NCBI RefSeq assembly: GCF_013387495.1
Contig: NZ_JABZEE010000044.1
Span: 1-64,000, forward strand
From: Streptomyces sp. PKU-EA00015
GTDB taxonomy: Bacteria > Actinomycetota > Actinomycetes > Streptomycetales > Streptomycetaceae
DNA length: 64,000 nucleotides
Reading direction: 5' to 3'
Below the pieces are notes generated by a model that had not been told where the DNA came from, did no database searches, and saw only the letters and a list, made by a program, of their open reading frames with translations. This document shows, in pieces, positions 53,651 to 61,794 of this stretch. Made by a program: the position numbers and the translations under genes. How positions within the stretch are numbered: the first letter of the stretch is position 1; every line of letters starts with the position of its first letter.

Positions 53651-54066
53651 GCCTCCTGCTGCGAGTCGATCTCGGCGATCAGTGCCTCGATGCGGGTCTT
53701 GATCTCGTCGCGGATGGGGCGGACGGACTCGACGCCCTTGCCGGCCGGGTCTTCGAGGGCCCAGTCGAGGTACTTCTTGCCGGGGAAGATCGGGCAGGCG
53801 TCGCCGCAGCCCATGGTGATGACGTAGTCGGACGCCTGGACGGCCTCGGTGGTGAGGATCTTCGGTGTGGCAGCGGAGATGTCGACGCCGACCTCCTTCA
53901 TCGCCTCGACCGCGGCCGGGTTGACCTGGTCGCCCGGGATGGAGCCGGCGGAGCGGACCTCGATCCGGTCGCCGGCCAGGTGGTTGAGGAATCCGGCGGC
54001 CATCTGGGAGCGGCCGGCGTTGTGGACGCAGACGAAGAGCACGGAGGCGAGCGGAGCGGTGGTCAT
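53647..54066 (-). CDS. arsC: Thioredoxin-type arsenate reductase
   Basis: The 139-residue protein is an LMW-phosphatase-type arsenate reductase. The P-loop is VLFVCVHNAGRSQMAAGF with catalytic Cys13, and the partner cysteines are in GCGDACP (positions 87-92) for disulfide relay. YLDWALEDPAGK is the family end. It converts arsenate to arsenite using thioredoxin reduced by the adjacent trxB product. ATG 54066 follows GAAAGAAG. Confidence 0.92.
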   Translation of the reverse strand: MTTAPLASVLFVCVHNAGRSQMAAGFLNHLAGDRIEVRSAGSIPGDQVNPAAVEAMKEVGVDISAATPKILTTEAVQASDYVITMGCGDACPIFPGKKYLDWALEDPAGKGVESVRPIRDEIKTRIEALIAEIDSQQEA

Positions 54067-54113
54067 CGGTCTTCTTTCATGGCGGGGATGAGTGTGGGCG
54101 GGGACGGGAAACT

Positions 54114-54752
54114 TCAGGTGCTGGGCGACAGGGAGTCCAGCAGGTCGGTGATCCGGGCGTCGATGTCCTCGCGAATGGAGCGCACAACGGCGATCGGGGC
54201 GTCGTCGGGGTCGGCGACGGGCCAGTCCAGGTAGCGGTGGCCAGGCACCACGGGGCAGGCGTCGCCGCAGCCCATGGTGATCACGACGTCGGCGGCCTGG
54301 ACGACCTCGTCGGTCAGCGGCTTGGGGTAGGCCTCGTCCAGTGCGATGCCCGCCTCGGTGAGCGCCTGGACCACGTGGGGGTCGACGGCGCCGGAGGGGT
54401 GGGTGCCGGCGGAGGAAACGATCACGGCCGCCCCGGCCCGGTGAGCCAGCAGGGCAGCCGCCATCTGCGAGCGGCCGGCGTTGTGACTGCACACGAAGAG
54501 CACCCGCGGCCGTCCGCCGCCGGTCGGGCTCTCGACGTGGGCCAGTGCGTCGAGGCGTTCGGTGGTGAACCGTTCGGCCAGCACGACCAGGTGCGTGCGC
54601 ACCTGCGCTGCGTCCGCGAGCCGCTCGTAGGAGTCGACCATGAGCCGTTGTACCGTCTCCACGGAGTACCGGCCGTGGTGGCGCACGGCGAGGCGGGCGA
54701 CGCCGGCCGCGAGGCGCTCGTCGGGGAGGACCGGGTGCGGGGACGCGGTCAT
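54114..54752 (-). CDS. Arsenate reductase with helical N-terminal domain
   Basis: The 212-residue protein joins an N-terminal three-helix domain (about 10-75, LAVRHHGRYSVETVQRLMVD) to an LMW-phosphatase arsenate reductase (VLFVCSHNAGRSQMAAALLA with Cys88; GCGDACP; YLDWPVADP). The N-terminal part resembles the helical extension found on actinobacterial ArsC variants. It should also act on arsenate and sits first in the arsC-arsC-trxB operon, 47 bp before the second reductase. Confidence 0.88.
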   Translation of the reverse strand: MTASPHPVLPDERLAAGVARLAVRHHGRYSVETVQRLMVDSYERLADAAQVRTHLVVLAERFTTERLDALAHVESPTGGGRPRVLFVCSHNAGRSQMAAALLAHRAGAAVIVSSAGTHPSGAVDPHVVQALTEAGIALDEAYPKPLTDEVVQAADVVITMGCGDACPVVPGHRYLDWPVADPDDAPIAVVRSIREDIDARITDLLDSLSPST

Positions 54753-54826
54753 GGAGAGAACCCCCTGGCTTCAAAGAGGTCAGCCCAGGCTGGTGTCAGC
54801 TCCGGGTGATGTGAGAGTATCAGCCC

Positions 54827-55135
54827 ATGATGACGTCAGTCGACACTGATCTGATCCGGGTTCTGGCCGACCCTCTCAGGCTCCGGATCGTGACCCTGCT
54901 CGCACGGGAGACGCTCTGCACCACGCACCTGGTCGAGGAGACCGGAGCGAAGCAGACGAACCTCTCCAACCACCTGAAGGTGCTGCGCGAGGCCGGGGTC
55001 GTGGAGACCGAGCCGTGCGGACGGTACATCTACTACCGGCTGCGCCCTGAGGTCATCGAATCGCTCGCGGGCCAGTTCTCCGACTTGGCCGCCACGGCCC
55101 GCGCCACCGCCGACACCAAGAGAGCCTGCCCGTAG
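54827..55135 (+). CDS. arsR: ArsR/SmtB-family repressor
   Basis: The 102-residue winged-helix regulator carries Cys31 in TLCTTHL, near but not matching the usual ELCVCDL site, plus Cys64 (EPCGRYIYY) and Cys101 at the tail. This is a plausible non-canonical As(III) triad. DNA-binding helix residues lie in KQTNLSNHLKVLREAGVV. It is divergent from the reductase operon and precedes the aquaporin-like and monooxygenase genes, which it probably represses together. ATG 54830 is an alternative start three bases downstream. Confidence 0.9.
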   Translation: MMTSVDTDLIRVLADPLRLRIVTLLARETLCTTHLVEETGAKQTNLSNHLKVLREAGVVETEPCGRYIYYRLRPEVIESLAGQFSDLAATARATADTKRACP

Positions 55136-55168
55136 CCTCTCGCCTCACCTGCCCGAGGAGACCCCGTC

Positions 55169-55951
55169 TTGCCCTCCACCGAGCCCGCCGCGAGTGACGT
55201 CATAGCCGCCGACGCCTCGCCGCAGCCCGCGCCCGGCGCCACCCCGCCCCGTACGCCGCTGGTCGCCCGTGCCGCCGCCGAACTCGTCGGAACCGCCGCC
55301 CTGGTGGCGGTCGTCGTCGGCTCGGGCATCCAGGCGACCCAGCTGACCGACGATGTCGCGCTGCAGCTGCTCGCCAACTCCACCGCCACGGTCTTCGGGC
55401 TCGGCGTCCTGATCGCCCTGCTCGGCCCGGTCTCCGGAGCGCACTTCAATCCCGCTGTCACCCTGGCCGAGTGGTGGACCGCCCGCCGCGGCGGCGCGGG
55501 CGTGAACGCGCGCGAGCTCGCGGTGTACGTGCCTTCGCAGGTCGTCGGCGCGATCGCGGGCGCGGTCGTGGCGGACGCGATGTTCGGCGAGCCGCTGGTG
55601 AAGTGGTCCGCGCACGACCGGTCGGCGGGGAACCTGCTCCTCGGCGAGGTGGTGGCCACCGCAGGCCTGATCCTGCTGATCTTCGGCCTGGCCCGTACCG
55701 ACCGGCTCCGCTTCGCGCCGGTCGCGGTCGCCTCGTACATCGGCGCGGCCTACTGGTTCACCTCCTCCACCTCCTTCGCGAACCCCGCGGTCACGATCGG
55801 CCGCGCCTTCACCGACACCTTCGCGGGCATCGCCCCCGCCTCCGTCCCGGCGTTCATCGCGATGCAGCTGGTCGGCGCGGCCGTGGGCCTGGCCCTCGTC
55901 GCGGTCGTCTTCATGCGCAGCAAGACGGCCCCGGGGACGCCCGCGGCATGA
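55169..55951 (+). CDS. Aquaglyceroporin-like channel (arsenite efflux candidate)
   Basis: The 260-residue MIP-family protein has six helices and two NPA boxes, HFNPAVTL (94-96) and SFANPAVTIGRAF (205-207, with the following Arg). TTG 55169 follows GAGGAG and is chosen for the N-terminus. Placed between arsR and the ArsO-like gene, it most likely lets arsenite out, as AqpS does in Sinorhizobium; no ArsB or Acr3 gene is present in the window. It overlaps the next gene as ATGA. Confidence 0.85.
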   Translation: MPSTEPAASDVIAADASPQPAPGATPPRTPLVARAAAELVGTAALVAVVVGSGIQATQLTDDVALQLLANSTATVFGLGVLIALLGPVSGAHFNPAVTLAEWWTARRGGAGVNARELAVYVPSQVVGAIAGAVVADAMFGEPLVKWSAHDRSAGNLLLGEVVATAGLILLIFGLARTDRLRFAPVAVASYIGAAYWFTSSTSFANPAVTIGRAFTDTFAGIAPASVPAFIAMQLVGAAVGLALVAVVFMRSKTAPGTPAA

Positions 55952-57039
55952 CGCAGCGCGCCGATGCGGTGGTGGTCGGCGGCGGCCAAGCGGGGCTCGC
56001 CGCCGGCTACCACCTGCGCCGCCTCGGCGTGGACTTCGTCGTCCTCGACGCCGAGTCCGCGCCCGGCGGCGCCTGGCAGCACACGTGGGACTCGCTGCAC
56101 CTGTTCTCCCCGGCGGCGTACTCGTCCCTGCCGGGACGGATCATGCCCGCACAGCCAGGCGAGACGTACCCCGACGCGCAGCACGTCGTCGACTACCTCG
56201 CCGACTACGAGAAGCGCTACGAACTGCCCGTCCACCGCAGCGTCCAGGCCCAAGCCGTGCACCGCGACGGCGGCCGGCTCCGCGTGGAGACCGACGTGGG
56301 TGACTGGTCGGCGCGGGCGGTCGTGAGCGCAACCGGCACCTGGTCGCGGCCCTTCCTTCCCGCCGTCCCCGGCCGGGACCTCTTCACCGGCCGCCAGCTG
56401 CACACGGTGGCCTACCGGCGGCCGCAGGACTTCGCCGGGCTGGGGATCCCCCCAGGGCGAAGCCGTAGCGGAAGGGTGGTCGTGGTCGGCGGCGGGAACT
56501 CCGGCGCGCAGATCGCCGCCGACCTCGCCCTGGCCGGCATCGACCTGACCTGGGTCACCCAGCCCCCGCCCCGGTATCTCACCGACGACATCGACGGCCG
56601 TGTCCTCTTCGACGTCGCCACCGCCCGCCGCCGGGCCCTCGACGAGGGCCGCACAGACACCGGAGGCGTCGCCTCGCTGGGCGACATCGTCGCCGTACCG
56701 CCCGTACGCAAAGCCCGCGACGCCGGCCTGCTGCAGGCGAAGCCGATGTTCACCCAGCTGACCACGATGGGCGTGAAGTGGGCCGATGGCACCACGGCCG
56801 AGGCGGACGCCGTCATCTGGTGTACCGGCTTCCGGCCCGCCCTCGCCCACCTCGCCCCGCTGGGGCTGAGGGGGCCGCGCGGCCGCATTGCCACCAACGG
56901 CACACGCGCCGTGGCCGAGCCCCGCCTGCACCTGGTCGGGTACGGCGACTGGACCGGGCCCGCCTCCGCCACCCTGATCGGCGTCGGCAGGCCGGCACGG
57001 GACGCGGCACGCGAGGTCGCGGCCTTTCTTGCGGACTGA
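55948..57039 (+). CDS. arsO: ArsO-like flavin-dependent monooxygenase
   Basis: The 363-residue flavoprotein has an FAD motif VVVGGGQAGLAAGYHL (from 8), a second dinucleotide motif VVGGGNSGAQIAADL (from 179) and a CTGFRP end block, the class B flavin monooxygenase pattern. It matches ArsO proteins from streptomycete arsenic islands, whose exact chemistry is unsettled. ATG 55948 overlaps the channel stop by 4 nt, so the two are translationally coupled in one operon with arsR. Confidence 0.85.
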   Translation: MTQRADAVVVGGGQAGLAAGYHLRRLGVDFVVLDAESAPGGAWQHTWDSLHLFSPAAYSSLPGRIMPAQPGETYPDAQHVVDYLADYEKRYELPVHRSVQAQAVHRDGGRLRVETDVGDWSARAVVSATGTWSRPFLPAVPGRDLFTGRQLHTVAYRRPQDFAGLGIPPGRSRSGRVVVVGGGNSGAQIAADLALAGIDLTWVTQPPPRYLTDDIDGRVLFDVATARRRALDEGRTDTGGVASLGDIVAVPPVRKARDAGLLQAKPMFTQLTTMGVKWADGTTAEADAVIWCTGFRPALAHLAPLGLRGPRGRIATNGTRAVAEPRLHLVGYGDWTGPASATLIGVGRPARDAAREVAAFLAD

Positions 57040-57109
57040 TCGACGTAGACGAGGCGGTGACACTCGCGGGTTCGATCGCCCCCTGCACGCCGACCCAGGG
57101 ACCTGCGGG

Positions 57110-57285
57110 GCCCGGCATTCGGCCTGCTCGCCACCGTGCAGTCACCAGGCAATCTGGCCGCTTCCGCGATTTCGGGCATCTTGTGGACCACTGTTTCTGC
57201 GACGGCAGCATTCACCTACCTCACCGCCTGGATGCTGCTGACGCCGGCCGCCGGCCCTACACCGCCCGCCGGCAGGCACCGCCGG
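57110..57285 (+). pseudogene. MFS transporter C-terminal remnant
   Basis: The plus strand reads FGLLATVQSPGNLAASAISG then ILWTTVSATAAFTYLTAWML, the conserved last helix of 12-helix MFS transporters such as arsenic or drug exporters, and then breaks off. The rest of the gene is missing; the stretch from 57040 holds nothing else. Confidence 0.6.
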
Positions 57286-57389
57286 TCACCGACCGCTGTC
57301 CCTCACGAGCAGGCAGCCAGAACCGGTTCTGCACCGCCGGACCGGGCATCATCCAATCCCCGGCAGAGCGGCGCGCGGAGGAACGCATC

Positions 57390-57923
57390 ATGGATCAGCA
57401 TCCAGCGATGGACCGGCAGGCCGTGCGTGAGGACTACGAGCGGGCACGGCAGACGTTCCACACACTGCTGGACACCGCCTCGCCGACCGACCTCGCGCGT
57501 CCGAGTAACGGCACCCGGTGGACCAATCGGCAGCTGCTGTGGCACATGCTCTTCGGCTACATCATCGCCCGCGTCCTGCTGGTCCTCGCGCGCGCCTTCA
57601 GCCGGCTGCCCCGACAGCTGAGCAATGGCTTCGCCCGGTTGCTGGACGCCGCGACCCAGCCGTTCGACCTGGTCAACTACCTCGGCCCGTGCGGGGCGGT
57701 CAAGGTGATGAGCCCGCAGCGGATGAGCGTCGTGTTCGACCGGGTCATTGCCTCCCTGGAGCGAAGCCTTGCAGCCGAAGCCGACCTCGCCCGCGGAATG
57801 CGCTACCCGGTCCGGTGGGACCCGTTCTTCAAAGACTTCATGTCCCTCGCGGACATCTACCGCTACCCCACCCAGCACTTCGACTTCCACCACCGCCAGC
57901 TGACCATCGGCAAGCCCGACTGA
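57390..57923 (+). CDS. DinB-family protein
   Basis: The 177-residue protein has the DinB_2 four-helix layout: TLLDTASPTDLARPSNGTRW, WTNRQLLWHMLFGYIIARVL, the long MSVVFDRVIASLERSLAAEA helix, and a C-terminal YPTQHFDFHHRQLTIG with the HxxxH-type metal ligands. DinB proteins include thiol S-transferases (mycothiol/bacillithiol-dependent); substrate unknown. GGAGGAACG precedes ATG 57390. It is convergent with the second ArsR gene. Confidence 0.8.
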   Translation: MDQHPAMDRQAVREDYERARQTFHTLLDTASPTDLARPSNGTRWTNRQLLWHMLFGYIIARVLLVLARAFSRLPRQLSNGFARLLDAATQPFDLVNYLGPCGAVKVMSPQRMSVVFDRVIASLERSLAAEADLARGMRYPVRWDPFFKDFMSLADIYRYPTQHFDFHHRQLTIGKPD

Positions 57924-58103
57924 ACGGAAAACGGGACCAGCCGCTTTACGCAGCAGCCCGTCGGCCGAAGGACAGCCTCACCGCGTCGAAGCCAGTCGCA
58001 CCACACACCGTCCGAGGACCGCGTCAGCTTGCTCATGGTCCGGAGACACGACCCTCGACGCACCAGCCGTGCCGCGCGCGAGCTGCTGTCACTGGAGGGA
58101 AGA

Positions 58104-58466
58104 TCAGGTCGATGCGGTTGCCAGAAGCCGGCCCATCGCAGCAAGGACGGACGGCTCGACCCGGTAGTACACCCACGTGCCGCGCCGCTCGGAGGACAGC
58201 AGTCCGGCTTCCTTGAGCTTCTTCAGGTGGTGGGAGACCGTCGGCTGCGATACGCCGACGTCGGAGATGTCGCACACGCACGCCTCGCCGCCCTCATGGG
58301 AAGCGACCGCCGAGAACAAGCGCAGGCGCACGGGGTCGCCGAGCGCCTTGAACATGCGCGCGGCCTTGTCGGCCTCTTCCGCGTTCATGGGGCGTTCGGT
58401 CAGCGGTGGGCAGCACGGCACCACGGACTCGGGCTCCACCACGGGCAGCATCGCAACTTTCGACAT
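58104..58466 (-). CDS. ArsR-family repressor with CVC site
   Basis: The 120-residue protein is an ArsR with the classic As(III) site in its alpha-3 helix, EACVCDI (Cys63 and Cys65), plus a vicinal Cys18-Cys19 in VVPCCPPLTERPMNAEEADK. The wHTH follows (GVSQPTVSHHLKKLKEAGLL). There is no ribosome site before ATG 58466, so translation may be leaderless or start from a very short leader. An operator-like sequence at 58470 lies right at its start, and the same motif occurs before the ArsI-like gene, so it probably represses both. Confidence 0.9.
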   Translation of the reverse strand: MSKVAMLPVVEPESVVPCCPPLTERPMNAEEADKAARMFKALGDPVRLRLFSAVASHEGGEACVCDISDVGVSQPTVSHHLKKLKEAGLLSSERRGTWVYYRVEPSVLAAMGRLLATAST

Positions 58467-58469
58467 GCA

Positions 58470-58493
58470 TCTATTTTGACACAGGTCGAATCA
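58470..58493. promoter_or_regulatory. Putative ArsR operator, site 1
   Basis: TCTATTTTGAC then ACAGG then TCGAATCA, containing an imperfect TTTGAC/GTCGAA dyad. It overlaps the start of the minus-strand arsR gene and matches 18 of 24 positions of the site at 58689. Confidence 0.6.
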
Positions 58494-58688
58494 ATGGGCC
58501 AGGGATGGTGAGCGGCGCCGCGGCTCATCACCCGAGCGCCGAGTGGGTCGACGTGTCAGAGCCCGGCGGCGGCCGGGGCCTTGCGCACATGGGCGGCGAG
58601 CGGCGGGATGACGAAGTCGACGTCCCGGCTGACGCCGCGCAGCGCGCGACGTCGACGTACTCCATCAGACCTCCAAGTTAGATGAATG

Positions 58689-58757
58689 TCTATGTTGACG
58701 CTCATCGAAACAGGTGGGACGCTGATAACACAAGCCATCGACGCACATCGAAACAGG
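58689..58757. promoter_or_regulatory. Putative ArsR operator, site 2, with direct repeat
   Basis: TCTATGTTGAC then GCTCA then TCGAAACA (58689-58712) shares 18 of 24 positions with the site before arsR. An 18-base stretch, GACGCTCATCGAAACAGG at 58697, recurs with one change at 58740-58757, just before the RBS-like AACAGGAGC. Both probably bind the ArsR at 58104. A TGATAA-like -10 lies between them. Confidence 0.55.
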
Positions 58758-58766
58758 AGCTCGCCC

Positions 58767-58915
58767 ATGGCTACCGCCCTGACGAGCCCGAGACCGCGCA
58801 GGCCGACGGCGGTGGCTGCTGCGCGGCCCCCGCCACCCTCCAGACCGGCGTCGGCGCCCCGGCCACCTCCGGCGGCTGCTGCCGCTCAACCACCCACCCG
58901 AGCAGGAGGACCGTC
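58767..58915 (+). other. Cys-rich leader in frame with ArsI-like gene
   Basis: The frame that continues into the ArsI-like gene reads TAQADGGGCCAAPATLQTGV then GAPATSGGCC, two vicinal Cys pairs, with no stop before ATG 58916. ATG 58767 with AGGAG starts a different frame whose codons give a Pro/Arg-rich peptide. Either a small Cys-rich arsenic-binding peptide has been frameshifted, or the ArsI-like protein has an N-terminal Cys-rich extension from an upstream start such as ATG 58682. Confidence 0.45.
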
Positions 58916-59380
58916 ATGTCCCGCATACAGCTCGCTCTGCGCGTCCCCGACCTGGCCGCGTCCGTTGCCTTCTACACGAAGCTCTTCGGCACCGGGCCGG
59001 CCAAGCTCCGTGACGGCTATGCCAACTTCGCCGTCGCCGAGCCCCCGCTCAAGCTCGTCCTCATCGAAGGCTCGGAGGGCGAGGACACCAGCCTGGACCA
59101 CCTCGGAGTGGAAGTCGACAGCACCGAGGCCGTCCACGCGGCCACCACCCGCCTGAGCCAGGCGGGCCTCGCGACAGCAGAGGAGAACGACACCAGCTGC
59201 TGCTACGCCCTCCAGGACAAGGTCTGGGTCCACGGCCCCGGCCAGGAGCCGTGGGAGGTGTACGTCGTCAAGGCCGACGCGGACACCCTGAGCAAGCAAC
59301 AGGGCAGCACGTGTTGCTCCAGCCCGACCAACGCCGACACCGAGCCCCGCGACTCCGTCACCGCCGGCAGCTGCTGCTGA
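58916..59380 (+). CDS. arsI: ArsI/CadI-type glyoxalase-fold protein (C-As lyase-like)
   Basis: The 154-residue VOC-fold protein matches the ArsI family. It begins SRIQLALRVPDLAASVAFYT, has candidate metal ligands Gln5, His62 and Glu114, and Cys95-Cys96 in TSCCYALQDKVW for binding trivalent organoarsenical. The C-terminus carries further Cys pairs (CCSSPT, GSCC). ArsI cleaves methylarsenite to arsenite. The closely related CadI family binds cadmium and cannot be excluded. AGCAGGAGG precedes ATG 58916. Confidence 0.85.
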   Translation: MSRIQLALRVPDLAASVAFYTKLFGTGPAKLRDGYANFAVAEPPLKLVLIEGSEGEDTSLDHLGVEVDSTEAVHAATTRLSQAGLATAEENDTSCCYALQDKVWVHGPGQEPWEVYVVKADADTLSKQQGSTCCSSPTNADTEPRDSVTAGSCC

Positions 59381-59467
59381 CCTGAACGATGACCGACCTT
59401 CACACCGACCAGGCGACCGGAACGGGAGGCCGGTCGCGGCCTCGCGCCGTCCTGCAGCCGTACGGAA

Positions 59468-59490
59468 GCCGCCCGGCCCTACCGGGCGGC
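59468..59490. terminator. Terminator of the ArsI-like gene
   Basis: A perfect 9-bp stem (GCCGCCCGG / CCGGGCGGC) with a five-base loop, 88 bp after the stop codon. Confidence 0.6.
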
Positions 59491-59668
59491 CTGGTCAGGG
59501 GGTCGGGCGAGTTCGCCGTCGCCGCATCGCGAAGTGAGCGGTCATGACGCCCACAACGGTGAATACCAGCGCCCGTGCTCGTTGTCGGTGGGACACACAT
59601 TGAGCGCGCCGGGCGAAGTAGGGCGCCGCACCGTCGTCTGCGGACGGCAGGGCGTCTTCGTGCGTCAG
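59491..59668. other. Short gap
   Basis: Nothing recognised between the terminator and the convergent minus-strand hypothetical gene. Confidence 0.3.
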
Positions 59669-60112
59669 TCATCCGAGGGTGCCCGGAGCGGAAGGGCCCC
59701 GGCGACGTTGAGCGAGCCGTTGCCCATCTCTTGGATCGGGCACGGGGCGTGGCAGTGGCTGACGCCAGTCGCCAAGCGTCGTGAGGAGAAACTGGCGGGC
59801 GAGAGGACGTATTTCGTCCCACGCTGGATCTGTGGCCAGGGCGTTGCCCCAAAGACCGGCGCGGCAGGCGGCATCGATCTCACCGAGACGACGGCGGATG
59901 GCCTGAAGACCACTCAGATCCTTGGATGCGAAGGCTCCTCGCCCCGCGAGTCCTTCGGAGATGCGGCAGAGGAGTTCCACCTCTTCGACGACGGACTCCG
60001 TCTCCAACTCACGCTCGCCCAGCCAGGCAACCTGATCCTGGGCCTCGGCTGCAAGGAGGGCCATAAAGCGCAGTGTCCAGGTGCGCAGGTGCGCGTCGCC
60101 GAGATGGTTCAT
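59669..60112 (-). CDS. Hypothetical streptomycete protein (147 aa)
   Basis: The helical product (MNHLGDAHLRTWTLRFMALL, AEAQDQVAWLGERELETESV, DPAWDEIRPLARQFLLTTLG, DWRQPLPRP) belongs to a frequent streptomycete family of unknown role. The family normally ends near WRQPLPRP; here the frame runs on about 25 residues to 59669, so the 3' end may have been changed. ATG 60112 matches the family start. It follows the Ku remnant on the same strand. Confidence 0.55.
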   Translation of the reverse strand: MNHLGDAHLRTWTLRFMALLAAEAQDQVAWLGERELETESVVEEVELLCRISEGLAGRGAFASKDLSGLQAIRRRLGEIDAACRAGLWGNALATDPAWDEIRPLARQFLLTTLGDWRQPLPRPVPDPRDGQRLAQRRRGPSAPGTLG

Positions 60113-60269
60113 GCATGCAGGATCGCATCCGGCTCCCGCCAGACCGTGCTCGACAGCACGGAAGGGCGCAATGGCCGGCGCGGCACCTGCGGAGGTTGAA
60201 GCGCGAGTTCTGCTGCCGCAATCGAACAGTGCCAGACAGCGGTGACTCCACCAAGCGCAACCTGTCGTG

Positions 60270-60765
60270 AACGGTGGCGCGCTCCTCGCCGCGGGCCTCC
60301 TTGGCGCCTTCGCCGAGGCGCTCAAGGCGGCCATGAGGCCGACGACCTGCCCGGCCGGCTGCGGCGCCTCCCCGGCCGGCTCGACCTTCCTGCCCTCGGC
60401 CTGAGCCGTGATGACCTCATCGAGGGCGTCCCGGTAGTGGTCGGTGTACTCGGGCAGGTGGTCCTCGGACAGTGCGTCCATCAGGCGCAGGGCTTCGTCG
60501 CCCTCCGAGTGGCCAGCTCCACAGCCGGCGGCGCGAGCTCCTCGGAGGAGCGGATCTCGTCCTGCAGGCCCTTGATGATCTCGTCGTCCCACAGCTGCTT
60601 CCGTCCAGCTCGCAGATCTTCCGGTACCGGATCCGGCCGCCGTCCTCCAGGCGGATCTGGCGAAAGGAGATGTCGTGGCTCTCGGTCGCGTTCACGACCT
60701 TGATCGGGATCGTGACCAGGCCGCAGCTGATCGCGCCGGGCCAGATGGGCGGGGCAGGACGAGAC
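60270..60765 (-). pseudogene. Ku-type end-joining protein, broken
   Basis: N-terminal PAPPIWPGAISCGLVTIPIK then VVNATESHDISFRQIRLEDG, a middle WDDEIIKGLQDEIRSSEELA in a second frame, and C-terminal RLMDALSEDHLPEYTDHYRD then APQPAGQVVGLMAAL in a third frame together form bacterial Ku. The middle beta-barrel segment is largely deleted and there are two frame changes, so no functional Ku is made from this locus. Confidence 0.8.
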
Positions 60766-60936
60766 CTCCGGTACAGCCCCGAGCAGGGCCGGCCTACGAC
60801 CGGTGCTGATCGGAGGCATAAGGGCGAGGGCCCCCTCTTGCGGCATCTGTGTTCCGTGCCCTCCAGATGCGACTGTCCGCCAGCCGGGTGACCCTGAGGA
60901 AAGTGCCCTGACCCCCACACCCCAGGGAGACACGTG

Positions 60937-61221
60937 ATGATCAAGATGCTGCACGAGAAGGGCCTGCGCAGCGAGCACGCCTACACCGCAGCCTTCATGT
61001 CCATCGGCTTCTCCATCTTCACCTGGGCCGCGTCCCTCAAAGTCGAACCCGGCGCCGGCCTCGACCGCGCCGACCGATGGGGCATCTTCGTCGGCGAATG
61101 GGCGCCCACGTTCTTCGGCCTCGGCTTGGCGCTCTCCCACTACGAGCAGCAGGACGGCACCCTCACCGCCAGCGTGCGCGACATCCGCGAGGCGAAGGAG
61201 CGGCAGCAGGAAGCCATGTAG
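60937..61221 (+). CDS. Small membrane protein (94 aa)
   Basis: AGGGAG precedes ATG 60937. The product (MIKMLHEKGLRSEHAYTAAF) has two hydrophobic segments (MSIGFSIFTWAASL, WGIFVGEWAPTFFGLGLALS) and a charged C-terminal helix (RDIREAKERQQEAM). No named family. Followed by a strong terminator. Confidence 0.6.
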   Translation: MIKMLHEKGLRSEHAYTAAFMSIGFSIFTWAASLKVEPGAGLDRADRWGIFVGEWAPTFFGLGLALSHYEQQDGTLTASVRDIREAKERQQEAM

Positions 61222-61229
61222 CACGAACG

Positions 61230-61259
61230 AACGCCCGCCCCTCGTGAGGGGCGGGCGTT
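61230..61259. terminator. Terminator
   Basis: A perfect 14-bp stem (AACGCCCGCCCCTC / GAGGGGCGGGCGTT) with a two-base centre, 8 bp after the small membrane-protein stop. Confidence 0.8.
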
Positions 61260-61794
61260 CCGCTGAGCGGGGAGGCCACTGCCCCCAGGGGCACGAAGGC
61301 CGACAGAGGGCGGGGCGGCGGTCATCGGTGCATGAGCCCGCCGGCGATGTCTGAGGCAAGACCGGCGGCGAGCACCGCCAGGCAGCCGGTGAACAGGAAG
61401 CGTCCCATGGAGCACGTGAATCCCTCGCCGCGCCGCCAATCGGGGCAGGCGCTGGCGGTTCTTCGGCGGGCCACCACGAACGGGCACAGCACCGCGCGCG
61501 CCGGGCCCCATCGACACGGCGGACATGTGCCTGCCCTCCCGTGTGGAGCCGGGAGGGGGCTGGCCCCCGCCCGACGTGACCGGGCGGGGTCTGCACAGCA
61601 TGCACGTGAATCAGCCACCAGGGAAGAGGGTGACTGAAATCCGTGCTGGGCTCAGTGGAGCCCAGCGCGCTTCGCCGCCTGCGCGTGGCCGCGCTGCCAC
61701 GAAGGAGGAGGTTGTTCAGCAACCGACCGGTTCATGGACAGGTCCGCGGCGGGAGGGAGACACGCCGGGCCAAAGTCGACTTCCGGTGCCCAAC
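61260..61794. other. Intergenic stretch
   Basis: No complete gene. A minus-strand mini-frame at about 61322-61408 would encode a 28-residue hydrophobic peptide (MGRFLFTGCLAVLAAGLASD), but without a convincing ribosome site. Confidence 0.25.

Noticed and set aside
55750..57063. 437-codon frame antisense to the channel and ArsO-like genes
   Set aside because: Antisense shadow; the sense frames carry NPA boxes and dinucleotide motifs.
61322..61408. 28-codon hydrophobic peptide gene
   Set aside because: No ribosome site or conservation evidence; a chance frame is likely.
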